Below are positions 43,490-55,352 of a stretch of DNA of 64,000 nucleotides, piece by piece. The position numbers and the translations under genes were made by a program. The notes under the pieces were generated by a model, which was given only the letters and a program-made list of their open reading frames with translations, was not told where the DNA came from and ran no database searches. Source of the DNA: Patiria miniata (Eukaryota; Echinodermata; Asteroidea; Valvatida; Asterinidae); NCBI RefSeq assembly GCF_015706575.1, contig NW_024037075.1, forward strand, positions 12,213,746 to 12,277,745, in the 5' to 3' direction. The number at the start of each line of letters is the position of its first letter. Positions within the stretch are counted from its first letter, which is position 1.

Positions 43490-46276
43490 TTACGAAATAC
43501 CAAACAAAATACATGTTTATAACGTTTATTATCTTAAAGTTTTAGTTGAACTAATGGCCAGGTTGATTTTTAAGTTTTTAGATTTTTTGCCATCAGCCAA
43601 TCAGAAGTTTGCTTTGTTAGATACTAGCCATTTAATTTTAGCAAGAAGGCATTCCATTGGTAGATTTGTTGTAGATTATGTACTTTTCTCCAAAATTGTA
43701 AAGTGCAAAGATTAAAAAGGCTTAAGTAAAGAAATGGTTTAAGCATGATGTTATAGAAAATCTTGTATGATTATTCCAAAGAATTAAATATTAAGACAAA
43801 TTTAATGTGGTTGTAAATTGTCTTAAAATATTTTAAATGTCCTCAAATATTAAAACATCTTAATGTCTGAAGAATGACATCACAAGACAACAAAATACCA
43901 GCAAAATGAGTTTTTTTGTTCAAATGTTTGGAGACTATTTTATTGCCATTCTGTGCCTTGCAAAAGTTTGAAAATTTACAAAAAGTGAAATACAATTTCG
44001 ACATTTTGTTCAAACTTGCATAATTTGCATTACACTTTTGTGACTACTTTGCATGTGTGCAGTAAGTATACTAGTGTGTACATATCTAATGACATACAAA
44101 GGTTCTTTTGAGTTATCGTAAAAGTTTCTGTTTTTGCAAACATTGTCCACACTTGTGTTCTTCCCGAGACCCTGTGAACATTAAATGGAAGGCTGCGAGG
44201 GTGGGACTCGAACCCTCTATTTTCTGCTGGTGGGAATATTTCCAGCACTTGACCGGTTTTTTTTTCTTTTTCGTCCAGCCTTTTGGAAAAACACCCTGAC
44301 AAAGAATTGTTCATGTACAGCTTAAAACTACTTGCCGCATCAAATCTCCAAACGCAAAAAATATGTAATGCTTTTAGAGAAGCACTGATTGTAGGTAACA
44401 TTATAAAGTAAATGAAAAAAAAAAACGAAAAAAAAACCAACCAAAATTGTCCTCTAATTCTATACCAGATACAAAGCCAACAAAAGAACCCCAACAATTT
44501 TACATTTAAAATACTATTTACACCTAATACAAGTAATCTTCGTCCACATCTTGAAAGCTGCTGGAGAAGGTAAAAACTGGGCATTGAAATAAGGGGAGAA
44601 TGCAAAATTTAATAAACAGGAGGTAACTTGAGGTTTACCGCGAGGTTTACCGCGAGGTTTACCTCAAGGTTTACCTCAAGGTTTACCGTGGTTTAACATG
44701 TTTTTAAGGGGTAACCTTGGGTAAAACCTTGGGTACCCCTCGTTTAATTTTGCATTCTTCCCTTAACATTTACAAATGCAAACTCATATTTTTCCCGACA
44801 AAACACAACCAGAATGTCCAGAGAATTTAAAAAAAAACTACAAAATAATTCAACCGGACTTTGCCATTGAAGATTTGCAGTGCACATCGTTTACCAAACG
44901 GGTCTATACTGATTTGAACTTCAAAGAAATACACCCAAAAGTCTGAGGTAAAAGTTCACTAAAAAATGTCTTCACTATCTACATGTACACCAATAAAAAA
45001 AAACGACAGAAAATGCTGTACATATTCAGCCAAAGTTTTTCAAACCTTAACACAGTAATGTCTGGAAAATTTATGCCAAAATCCATCAGTCACAATAAAG
45101 GAAGCAAATAATTTTGGCAAAAACGGGAGAGAAGATTTTAAGATGGAAGTGCTGATAAACATCAGATATGCATTGACAAGGAAGAGAACCAGAATAGCAT
45201 TCAGTTTCATTATATGGAGTCGGGGTACAAGCCAATGTCATTTGTATACTTAATCGGTGACCTAAATGGATAAGCAAAATTTACAAGAAAATTTCAACGA
45301 CTTCTAAAAATTTCAGCTCCTTGGTTTCTCATTCAGGAAATGTTTGACATTGATCATAAAGATATAAGACAGAAATCTTAAGTGAGATTTGAATATTTCT
45401 AGAAATGACCACTTCCATTCTTTAGAAAGGCAGGTTCATAACTCGGTGTGACCTTGGGGCACGTTTTCACACTGCGAATTCGCAAAAGTTGAACACATTT
45501 TAACTCTGGCGAATTTCGCAGCGAATATTTCGTGACGTCAAATTCGCATGAAGCATGGCCTTCACTATTATGCTGGAATACAGCCTCAACATTTACACCA
45601 CAATTGCAAATTTCAACCCATTTTTTTTTCTTGCTATTGACAAGAGTGCTTGCAGTGTACACATTTTGGTGACAGCAGCGATCCCTCAGGGTGCGTTTCC
45701 ATGGTTACGCCAGACCGAATCTCTCTGCACGTTTCTTTTTCTTTGCCTGTCAATAAACACATAATTAAAAAAAACCGTCAAATTTTACAGCTCCTAGTGA
45801 AGTCCATTACTCAAATTCAACAAATGACAGATACAGTGTTTTTTAAATCTCCAACAAATGCGAGTGCACAATAAGTTCTGGCCGTGTTGCAAGAAGTCTT
45901 GCATGAAAGTCTTGCATGAAATCGATCAAAATAATCCCTGCCAGAGCTGAAAAATGCGACGTCGAAAAATGCGACGCTGATGGCACATATGGAACACCAC
46001 ACTTTTGGTCAATTTTCGGGGACAGACACAGACAGACACCATGACACATGGAAAGGTGCATGGACAGACAGACCGACCGACCACCAAGTGATATGTAGAA
46101 GCTTCTGCCAGAGCTTAATAAAATGCATGTTTACTTTGGTGTATTGTTTAAAGTTGTAAACTATTTCCTACACAAAACTGAGCTTTCAAATTTCAAATCA
46201 TCAGCAATTTGCAAGGGCCAGCAATTGGGTTTCATGAGTAGGTCATAGCGCCCTCAATGGTTAATGTGCAGACGCA
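43490..46276. other. Intergenic region between CYP51 and SARNP (convergent 3' ends)
   Basis: Mostly AT-rich unique sequence. It contains a tRNA-like fragment (revcomp of GGGACTCGAACCC near 44200) and the fold-back element at 44591-44764. No additional exon was supported. A further 3' exon of SARNP was looked for here because of a possible donor in its last exon and was not found. Confidence 0.6.
44591..44764. mobile_element. Small MITE with internal 12-mer repeats
   Basis: Ends AAGGGGAGAATGCAAAATTT and mirror AATTTTGCATTCTTCCCTT, flanked by TA, as for Tc1/mariner-type MITEs. Inside, AGGTTTACC(GCG/TCA) is repeated about five times (44631-44690) and mirrored by GGTAACCTTGGGTAA, so much of the element can fold back. 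Confidence 0.7.
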
Positions 46277-49200
46277 TTAACATCCTACCTCGGTATCACC
46301 TGTAGCGCCCTCTGTTGATATTCTCCTATTTCCTGTCGCAGTGGCAGTCACATTGGCTGTGGTGGTGTTGGTTATTACGCCAAAGCGCTGTTTACGTTTT
46401 AAGAGTCGATCCATCTCATCGGTCTGTTAAATGAAAGCAAGGAAGAAACACACCTTCACTAACTACTACAGTAAATGCTGCATTATCTTAGTCTTTGATA
46501 AGCACAAGTCTGTGTTTTGACAATTAGGCTGGTTTCCTTGACATAAAGGGACTGCAACTTATTATTCCCTGAATTGGATGCCAGTCCATCATGAGGTTTC
46601 TGATGGTCCTATTTCATACTCTTTGGCCGAGAGAGGCAAGTAGGGGTAAAGTAGCTTGCCCGAGGACACAACGTTTGGCCAGCAGCAGGATTCGAACCTC
46701 TGATCCTCAATTTAGGAGTCACAAACCCTAAACCTGTAAACTGACCTTTTTGACGACGGGGGAGACAGCTGTGCCGAACCTCTCTGATCGCTTCTTCAAC
46801 TTCTCCAGAGCATCAGACTGCATTCAAAACAAAAAATATCAACTACTGAAAGAACAAACTTATTATTAGGCCAAAAAAAGTCTCCGGTTTCTGGTATGGA
46901 GCTTGCCCAAAAAGTGGTGCGGCGACGCGGCTTTTTTTTTTTTTTTTTACCTGATTTTTTTGCTTCAAATGTCGGCTGATGACTGCAAATGGTGCCCGAC
47001 TAAACTTAGTGCAAATATATGGGAGTCCAGAGAGGCCACATAAAGCTTATTCTCGACCATAACCCAATCTAAAAACATGTTAAAACTGTGCAGCAGCAGG
47101 ATTCCAGTCAAACCAGTGAGCTTGGCAGTTTTGAGACATCATCTTTCATTGAAAAAAAAACTTTTTCATTTTGCCGACGCGCATGGCTGCGGCGACGCGC
47201 GCGCATACCAGAAACCGGAGACTTTTTTTGTTTGGCCTTATATCTTCATGCTTTTCTAAACAAACAAAATTAATACAGGAGTATAATGCCATTCTGAATT
47301 ACCAATGTTTTGAGGTCTGAAACAAAATTGTAAGATATTTATAGCTCTTCAAAAATCAAATCATTTAAAAATCCAGATTTAGTGATTCAAAAATACAAGG
47401 CTGCATTTGACTAAATGATATTTTGCAAATGGCTTACCGACATTGTTGATACACTGCCTTGTGTTTTGGGCACTGCTCCAGCAGATGCTGTACCAGCTAG
47501 CTTGCCTCCAAACCTAGGTCGCAATGTGAATAATTTACATAATCATGAATAATTCTCATATGCATATTCATGATTCACAAATAATAATGAGCAGAATGAC
47601 ATGAATACTACTGCCCCCGTTTAAGACAAACAAGTCATCAAAATGAAACATAATGAAACATAATTATACAGTACATACTTTTCTAATCTTGCTTGTTTCT
47701 TGGCGTCTTCTGAGAGCGGTGTGTTGAATCTTTCGGCTCTTAACGCTTTTTTCTGCAATCAAACAAGATTAAGTTTCCAAATTCAGTTAAATTGCTCTCA
47801 GATTTATCAGAGCCTGATTCAAACTAACAAAAGATAACTTAAAACCTTTAAATGAGAAGTTTCACTTCAAATAAACCTATTTATTACATTTTTTTTTAAA
47901 GCTCATTCAATACCTGAGCTGGAGTCAACACTGTGGCAGTAGGTGCAGCAATGGCAATTTTTTGCGCCGTTACCGCGGGGGCAGTGGGCTTGGCCTCTTC
48001 AGGGGCCACCACGATGGGCATCCTCTGCAGGGCAACAGGGGATGAAACCTTGACAACGGTTGCTGGGACAACAGCTGCTTCTGGTTCTTCTTCTTCTTCC
48101 TCATCGTCGAGAAGACTCGGCTCATCCTGCGAAAAATGACATTGGAGAGATCGGGATCTGACAAGCACTCACAACCACGATACAAATTTACTCAACAGTG
48201 AGAAAGCGCTTCGCATGTTCGCTAAGACTAAATAGTTTAATTGAAACTTACCTCTGGTTCTGAGAGATCTTCTTCAACTAAAAAAAAAAGACAAGAATAA
48301 AAAGCGAGCGTAAGACTTCTTATATCAGTGGAATTGTTCTTAAAATCAACCAGTCATGCGTTTGCTATCAAAAACAATACAGGTCTGACAGCAACACATT
48401 GCAATGAATCCAGGACAGTTGGGCAAATCTTATTAGTAGTTTGACACGTAGATTTCACCTCATAAAACTAAAGAACAAAAGTGTACTTACCTCCAGGTGT
48501 TAAAATTGCATCTGTGGGCTCCGTGCCATTGTCGAGGATTGACTCATCTGTGATGAAAACACAGAAATGAACAAAAGCCTCACATATTAAATTCATGGCA
48601 GTCTTTTAACACTTTTTGAGAAAGTTTGTTGTCTGATTCAAGACCTTAGTCCACAAAGGGCCATTTTGTTGTATAACCAGCAAGTAATATGCCCTTCACA
48701 GAGATAACTCCAAGTTGAGGTGTCGTCCTATTCATCAGCACATTCTTGGCAGTCACTACACCTGCCACCGTGCTAAGCTACAAAGCTTATGCCCAGCTCC
48801 GCTGGTATTCTTACAGTTTCACCAACGTCATTTACAGCCACCACATTAAGCTTGGCCCAATTTCATAGAGCTGTTTAAGCACAAAATTTGCTTAAGCACA
48901 AAAAAACCTGGCTTAATATGATCAGGTTACCTTTGAAAACTCCATGCAATGTACATTGTTTGTGACTGGTAATTTAGCTGTTGTTTACTTGGCATAACAA
49001 TCGCATGGAGTTTTGGTGGGTAAACTGATTATATTAAGCAAGGTTTTTTTTGTGCTTAAGCAAATTTTGTGCTTAAGCAGCTCTATGAAATTGGGCCCAG
49101 GACTTTACACTCTAAACGCAAGGTCATTCTTACTGCAGCAAAAAGCACAAAGCAGGTATCATTCTGTACTACATTGAAACAACACAATTAATTCAATTGT

Positions 49201-52200
49201 TACCCTTCCCAGACCAAGAGATTTTTTTTATATCACAGGAGGAAGTTATGAAGCCTGATGTCTACTCTGAAAGTCAGAGTATAAGGAATACACCACTGGT
49301 TTCCCCATGCACAGCAAGGGTCCATGATTTGCGAGCAGATTCGGCAATTATTTAGGCAACAAGACTGCATTCTGACCATTCGGCTGGCACCTTCTATAGT
49401 GAAATCCGGCAACAAGAATTGGAAGAAGTTACTGCGGTGGTGTCACGCTCATGCGCATGCTGCACGAGTTCTTAACCCTGCGCAGCGTTTACAAAAAAAC
49501 TTTACAACAACTCGTCAACTGCTGCCCTCTGGGCAGCAGGTACTTTCCCGCACTAGCAAGATCCTATTCATAGCAATACAACAAAAAGCCACGTGCCAGA
49601 CAGTGTCCAGACAGTTGCCAGACAGTGCGCTGGAAAGATAATTGACTGGCGGCTGTGGTATGCAGTTATGAAGGGAGATGGCTGTGTCAAGTTACAGGTC
49701 TTTGTTGATGTTTCAATGAGACTTGGCAGGAGGCCTGGTCGAAAGTTTGTTGGCACGGCCTGGGTGTAGCCCTGGCTGCAAAGTTCATTGAACCAGCTGA
49801 TTTGGCAAGGGTTGAATGAGGATTAAATAGGAGGTGAACGTTATTGGCCCTCAATTTTTTTTTTTCCAAAAAATTTGGTTACCTGGGGCCCAAAAGGTAG
49901 CAGGTCACTCTGCGCAGGGTTAAAGATAAGACACGCGCGCATTTTGGAATTCCTATTGGTCGAATGAGCCCGAAGCGTATGCGTACTACCTGAGCGCCAC
50001 TCGCGCGATCCTGGTTCCACCGCAGAAAATGGCTGCCAACAGATTTGTCTATATCGGGTCTTCAGTAACACGTTGTCATGGACATCTAATTAAACTATTT
50101 TGCTTTTACGTTGCAAATTGTGTTAGCAAAAATAGGCTGCGGTCGCGTGACCTGTAACAATATGTTATGCGATGCGCGAACGTCCTGTAGCTTCGAATGA
50201 TCATAACACAGTCAGACCTGCCAACCTTTGGGATCGAAAAACTGTATTCTGAATCTCCGAAAGTTGTATTTTTCACACAAAAAACTGTATTTTTCAAAAA
50301 TATGCATAGACGAGCTATACGAACAAATAAATATTGCTTCAATGCTGTTACATCTTAATTAAAGTTCCAAAAAAAAATATGACCAGAGGATTCCCTGCGG
50401 GTGGTAAACCCAATCAAACAATTTGCATGAATAAGAATATTGATCATATACCTTATTCATGAACAAACTGCTTCAAAAACTATTAAAAGTCTAGATCCTT
50501 AAACTAAAGACTAGACTAAACCCTAATGTTTGAAATAAATAAAATTGTAATGCAAGTGAAACATCAAAGGACTTCCAAGTATTAAATTAAAATCTAAACA
50601 TTCATGTTTTATCACGTGTCGCCGCCAAACAAACTGCCACTTTCAATCATATTTGCACGCACCATGCAGAAATCAGTATAGTCCTACTGAATGTTATAAA
50701 ATACACAGCGATCGAACAGTTTTATTTTACAAAAACACATCAAAAAGAACTTGGCCTACCCGAAAAAGAAATCACTTTTGTTGCATTTGCTAGCTGATTT
50801 CTCCAGTTCGGTTTGGGCCGCTCTTTGTTGATTTTCCTGATTTTTGTTTTCATATCAGAACGTAGTATAGGAATAGTAATAAAAAAAAACGTTTGACAAT
50901 CGGAACACGTGCACGCGTGTTGTGACTATCTTCAACCGTGTCGTGTGTGCACTGAGAAAAAGAAAGTCGGTTGACTGCACGTAAGATCTGCCGTACGTAC
51001 TCCTGCTGGTATGTGTGTGTACGAATACAGACATTTATTTTGCGGCAGGGGTGTCGCTGCTTGAAGTATCGGCACTTCGGGAATGGTCTGGTTCTAGTTT
51101 TTTGATACCGTGTACACATGTACATTGTACAGAGGGAATCGTGAAACCAGATTCAGTTCGTGTACGCATCGTTTGCTGCGTGCATGTGCATGTACTGTAT
51201 GTTGATTCAGCCGATTTTATCTAGCATAATTTACACCCACGGCCGCTTTGAACTTAGTGGAAAGATTTCTATATACGAAGTTCACTCAACACCCTGTGTA
51301 CAAACCCTATGAGATTGGACTGAAAAAGTCTAAGTGTTTTCTAAGAAAATGCTTGTATTTTCTCACTGCTCAAATTGACTTTGATGACATGAAATCGATA
51401 TCTGGGGGCTTGTTAGTCAATACAGAGGAAAATTAGTGAACTTCGCATATGGTAATCTTGCCCTTGGAGTTTTTCAGGCGTGTCAAAATGGTAAAAACCC
51501 GTATTTTATGAGGGAAAACGTACGGTCGCATTTTCAACAAATTCCCGTACGAAATACGGCAAAATCGTACTAGTTGGCAGGTCTGCATAGTATTTGAAAA
51601 AACGCACATAATGCGAATGCCTGTTCACGTCAAGCCAGCGATGAGCGTTCGCGTATTCTATACACGCAGCATTTTGCTAACAGTTTCGAAAGCTAATGTT
51701 GGGTTTTATTCGATCTGTATGCCCATTGTTGTATCACAAAACAATGTCATCCAAATTGACCAATCAAAGGCTAAGTCCAGATTTTAGAATAAAATGACAT
51801 CATGTCGACTCCGATAGGCTGGAGCGCAGGGTCACATAGATTTGCATGCATGGATATATGAGGTCGAGTAGACATCGATAATTAAGATGGCTGTACTGAA
51901 GTTTACTTACGATCCGGATGAAAAGTGAAATTTAACGTGTTCACGATCGTGAGGGAAATTTCACTTTTCCTCCGGATCGTAAGTAAACTTCAGTACAGCC
52001 ATCTTATCAATGTCTACTTGTACCTCAGGTGGCGTAAAATATTAGGAGGCCATTTTGAGGGTGAAATCTGATGCTTTTGTTAGGCAATGTTGGGTTTTTG
52101 GGTCAATGACAGAATTGTGTTGCTCGGCATATAACTTTTAGCTTGGACCCCACTATCGCCAGACCATGTCCGAATGTTAAAAAGGCGATAAGTTGGGTCC

Positions 52201-54668
52201 AAGTTACTCGGACTAGACTAGAGACAGAGAAGGCTCCGTTGGACAACGGGTGATACTCGGACTACTAGGTAGGACGAAGATGAGAGAATTCTGATGCATC
52301 AACTTGCTGGAAAAAAAGTCAAATTCTAGACGTAGAAAGAGATTGCGCTAAAGCAAAAGAGAGAGGCAGATTTGAGCTTGCTGACAAACCTCTGCCTTTT
52401 TCCATCGGCTCTTCGTCTATTTTGAGATTTTCTCCAGTAATTATGCTATCTCCTGGCAGCAGAGAATGCCAATTTTGAAAATCAAAGAAAAGAAATGCAA
52501 TTAATGACTGATAGCAAGTATCAGTACTACACGTTGTGTGCTCAGAAAACCCCATTTATTTGACAATTAATACAGTATTGATTAGGCTATAATTTGCATT
52601 CATAAATACCTATTGGTCGAGAGCCCGTCACGTGGCCGGTCTTAAACGGATGATAAAGACATGGCTAGCTGGTCTTAAACACTTTTCCAGTGTCACAATA
52701 AAATGTGGACTCCTAAAAATCCAGTGCCTCTTATCGTTTCATTGGTTGAACGTTCACAATCCTCACGTAGGCATGCGCAACACTACCAGGGAGTCAGAAT
52801 TTTATAGTTCTAAATTCAAAACGCAACGCGCCAGGTGCGTTCTGCGCGACATTGCGCAGAACATGATACGCGCGCGTCAATCTCCATAAAAGGGTTGTTT
52901 ACATCTTACTCGCCAGCTGAACACTCCATTATTTTGCAAGAGGGATGTTTCAAAAAGCATAGAGTGAATTTGTTGAACAAAATCGGGATGTTTTGAACAA
53001 ATTATATGATTTTTTTTTACCGAAAAGGTATTCATGAATGGGATTCCCTTATTATTTTTTTGTACTGACAGTGGAGCACATACACAAGCAGTGGACTTGT
53101 CGTTTTCAGTTATTTTACCATTTTCCTCCAGATACTCAGACAGCCTGCTGACCAATTCCTGCTTGTTTCCCTTCAATGCCAAGCCGCGAGACGTCAACTC
53201 TTTCTTCAGCTCAGGAATCTGGTGAAAACAAAGGAGCATTTGGCAACATTTTAATATCTCAAAAAAACCTTTTCCCGCAAAATCTAACACTGTACTTGTG
53301 GTTGCTAGACCCAGTAACTGGGGCGCAAGAAAGTTCTCCTTTTTTTTCTTCTTCAAACTTTGACTTTGGTCGGTCATACTAGCGCCCGATAGTGGACCTA
53401 CGATATAAACAACAGTATTTTCATGAACATCCAGCCCAAAACGTTACCAAAATCACAGCAAAGACTTAACAAAAATACCTTATAAAGCACCTACTGTATT
53501 CTCAACGTGTCAAAGACAGGGGCTTCAATAGTATTGGTAAGCCTACTCACAATCATTTTTTTTGGTTATGAGCTGCAAATCGGCGGAATTTGACCAGTTT
53601 GGCCTACTGCAGTTTATGTCACATTAGCCTATTTGGGATGTGACGGACACAATAGGACTTACTACTTAGGAGGATGCTATTTGGTTTGGGTAAATCAATG
53701 ACTTAGTAAAAGCATGGGAGTAATTGCAGAATACCCCGCCACGCGAAAATCACCCCCTAAAAATAAATGGCTACGCAGTCGGAAAATGTTGCAGAAATGT
53801 CCAAAGTACATGTAGGCTAGATGTCGGGAAGTGAATACACGGATACAATATACGGGGTGGATTTGAGCGCTAGAGGGTCTAAAGAGGGCGCTATTTCCCA
53901 TTATTAAGAAATACGGCCAGCAGGGACAACGTGAATTGAATAGGGAACAGTGGTTAAATAAATCTAAGTCCAAAGTAGGTGCAGGGAAGTGGATACGCGG
54001 ATACGGGGATACGGGGTGGACTTTATTTTTAGCGGAGGAAAATATTTTTGAGAACGAAGCATCAATATCCATGTTGGAGAATAACGAAGGCAGAGACAAC
54101 GTGAATTGAATGGGGAGCAGGGGAAAAACGTCTAACTCCAAAGTAGGTGCCGGGAAGTGGATACGCGGATACGGGGATACAGGGTGGCGTACGCGTGTGG
54201 TTTTGGGGAAAAACGTTTAAGTCCAAAGTAGGTGCCGGGAAGTGGATACGCGGATACGGGGATACGGGGTGGCACACACGTGTGGTTGATTTGGTTGAGC
54301 ATCCAAGCGTGACTCCGTATCCGCATATCCGGATACGAGGTGGGATAGGTGAGTGGCGGGGTATTCTGCAATTGTGCCAAAGCATGAATTAGCAAAAGCA
54401 TGCATTACGGCTGCCGTAATTATAGCCGCTTCGTACTAAAAAAAATCATTTGCATATCACAACTGGTCAATACAAAACCACACTTAAAAATGAAACCCCG
54501 TGCAACTATGAACTAGCACTGCACCAATAAACGCATCGGTCTTTTACCGTTATGAGCCCAATTTAGATAATAACTATCATAAACTCAACATCCCTGTTTT
54601 ATATAGGAAAAATTATTGTAATCGTAACATTTTAATTGCAATTTTACCTTCAACTTTTTGAGGTCCAT
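46277..54668 (-). CDS. SARNP: SARNP/CIP29 (Tho1-like) SAP-domain RNA-export protein, 10 exons, ~282 aa
   Basis: Nuclear protein of the TREX/UAP56 mRNA-export pathway; the SAP domain binds nucleic acid and C-terminal RFG-type repeats contact UAP56 in the family. Exons (gene order): 54648-54668, 53119-53218, 52390-52452, 48491-48547, 48252-48277, 47914-48126, 47679-47752, 47438-47513, 46746-46817, 46277-46423; 849 nt in frame. The N-terminus MDLKKLK leads into the SAP helix-loop-helix PELKKELTSRGLALKGNKQE and LVSRLSEYLEENG. An acidic then Pro/Ala/Val-rich linker follows (exon 47914-48126). The tail has RAERFNTPLS, LEKFGGK, KKRSERFGTAVS and KRKQRFGVIT, matching human SARNP tail repeats. It is longer than human SARNP (210 aa) because of the linker. 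The last exon runs to TAA at 46277-46279; a GAG|GTAGGA donor just before it would allow one more exon, but none was found. Exon 52390-52452 uses a weak GTTTGT donor. Confidence 0.9.
46585..46735 (-). mobile_element. tRNA-like SINE fragment, reverse
   Basis: Contains GGATTCGAACCTCTGATCC (box B on the minus strand), 'AGCTTGCCCGAGGACACAAC' and 'GCCGAGAGAGGCAAGTAGGG'. In the last SARNP intron, ending about 10 bp from the donor of exon 46746-46817. Confidence 0.65.
46869..47237. mobile_element. MITE family A, copy 5
   Basis: 369 bp, TTA at 46866-46868 and 47238-47240, family TIRs. In SARNP intron 8, 50 bp from exon 46746-46817. Confidence 0.94.
48853..49098. mobile_element. MITE with ~60-bp terminal inverted repeats
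   Basis: Left arm TTGGCCCAATTTCATAGAGC then TGTTTAAGCACAAAATTTGC; the right arm mirrors it (GCAAATTTTGTGCTTAAGCA, then GCTCTATGAAATTGGGCCCA). About 245 bp, in SARNP intron 3. Target duplication not resolved. Confidence 0.85.
50213..51586. mobile_element. Candidate ~1.37-kb hAT-like non-autonomous element
   Basis: CAGACCTGCCAAC at 50213-50225 is mirrored exactly by GTTGGCAGGTCTG at 51574-51586. Subterminal regions are related (CTGTATTTTTCAC and ACCCGTATTTTATG). CAG...CTG termini suit hAT elements, but an 8-bp duplication was not found and no transposase is visible. It fills part of SARNP intron 3 (48548-52389). Confidence 0.5.
51867..52026. repeat. 160-bp palindrome
   Basis: Centred on the perfect 12-bp palindrome TCACGATCGTGA (51941-51952). 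Arms of about 80 bp include GATGGCTGTACTGAAGTTTA and its mirror TAAACTTCAGTACAGCCATC, with outer GTAGACAT / ATGTCTAC. In SARNP intron 3, about 360 bp beyond exon 52390-52452. Confidence 0.88.
53700..54436. repeat. Minisatellite flanked by an inverted repeat
   Basis: In SARNP intron 1. The outer sequence GTAATTGCAGAATACCCCGCCA near 53711 is mirrored by TGGCGGGGTATTCTGCAATT near 54355. Between them, 'TCCAAAGTAGGTGCCGGGAAG' plus 'TGGATACGCGGATACGGGG' recurs at about 53812, 53970, 54128 and 54220. The right edge (54405-54436) is the terminal repeat of the element described at 35534. Confidence 0.75.
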
Positions 54669-55352
54669 GTTTTCAATCAAGTCATGCAATTCACAAAGTC
54701 AACTCGTTGCACTCAATGGCTGGTACAAAATTCCTGCGTCGCTTTAAGCGCATCAAGTTTGCAATAGGTTGCAGTGAACCAGCGCTCGTACACGCAAGCG
54801 AGAGAGCGCCCTCTTTGCCAGTGGGGAGGAGCGTAAACAATAAAAGTGGGCGTGGCGTAACTTGATTTTGGTGGGATCTCTGATTCGAAGCGTCTTAATG
54901 ACATGCGATGAGACCTAATATCGGCAAAGCATTTTTTTAAAAGTTCATTTAACTATTTTTTATCTGGAACATTAAGTGACAGGAAGTAGCAGTCATGCGT
55001 ACGAAAGCATTTTATTCTTTTCCGAGAGCATTTTGTTTTCAAAAGGAACCTTCAATATTCACCACATGCAGAGTGAAAGGCGCTTACTTCCACATTTTAG
55101 CCAGTAATAGTTTTATAACATTGTTTCCGTTTCTATTCGGCCAAGTGCAAACACCATCTTCTGGTTGTCGCATACGTTGGTCGGGTGGTGTGCAAGTCTC
55201 AAAGTAGTATATAGCATGGGCCTTTGTAGTGAGGTTTCTTATGTTGATGGAATTTTAGTACTTTTAAATGTAATTAAATCAGGTGCACTTCTTGTGTCAA
55301 GATCAAGGAGGTTTCATTTTGGGATTGTCTTTGGATAAAGAGAGTGACGGTA
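54669..55352. other. 5' flank of SARNP
   Basis: Presumed SARNP promoter and 5' UTR on the minus side. An open frame at 54995-55207 (+) has no recognisable features. Nothing further supported. Confidence 0.5.

Noticed and set aside
44030-44605. 191-codon minus-strand open frame after CYP51
   Set aside because: Runs through poly-A/T tracts and a tRNA-like fragment; no domain or conserved block.
49324-49641. 105-codon plus-strand frame in SARNP intron 3
   Set aside because: No similarity recognised, no supporting splice sites, opposite strand to the host gene.
54062-54401. Overlapping ~100-codon frames in several phases
   Set aside because: Produced by the minisatellite in SARNP intron 1.
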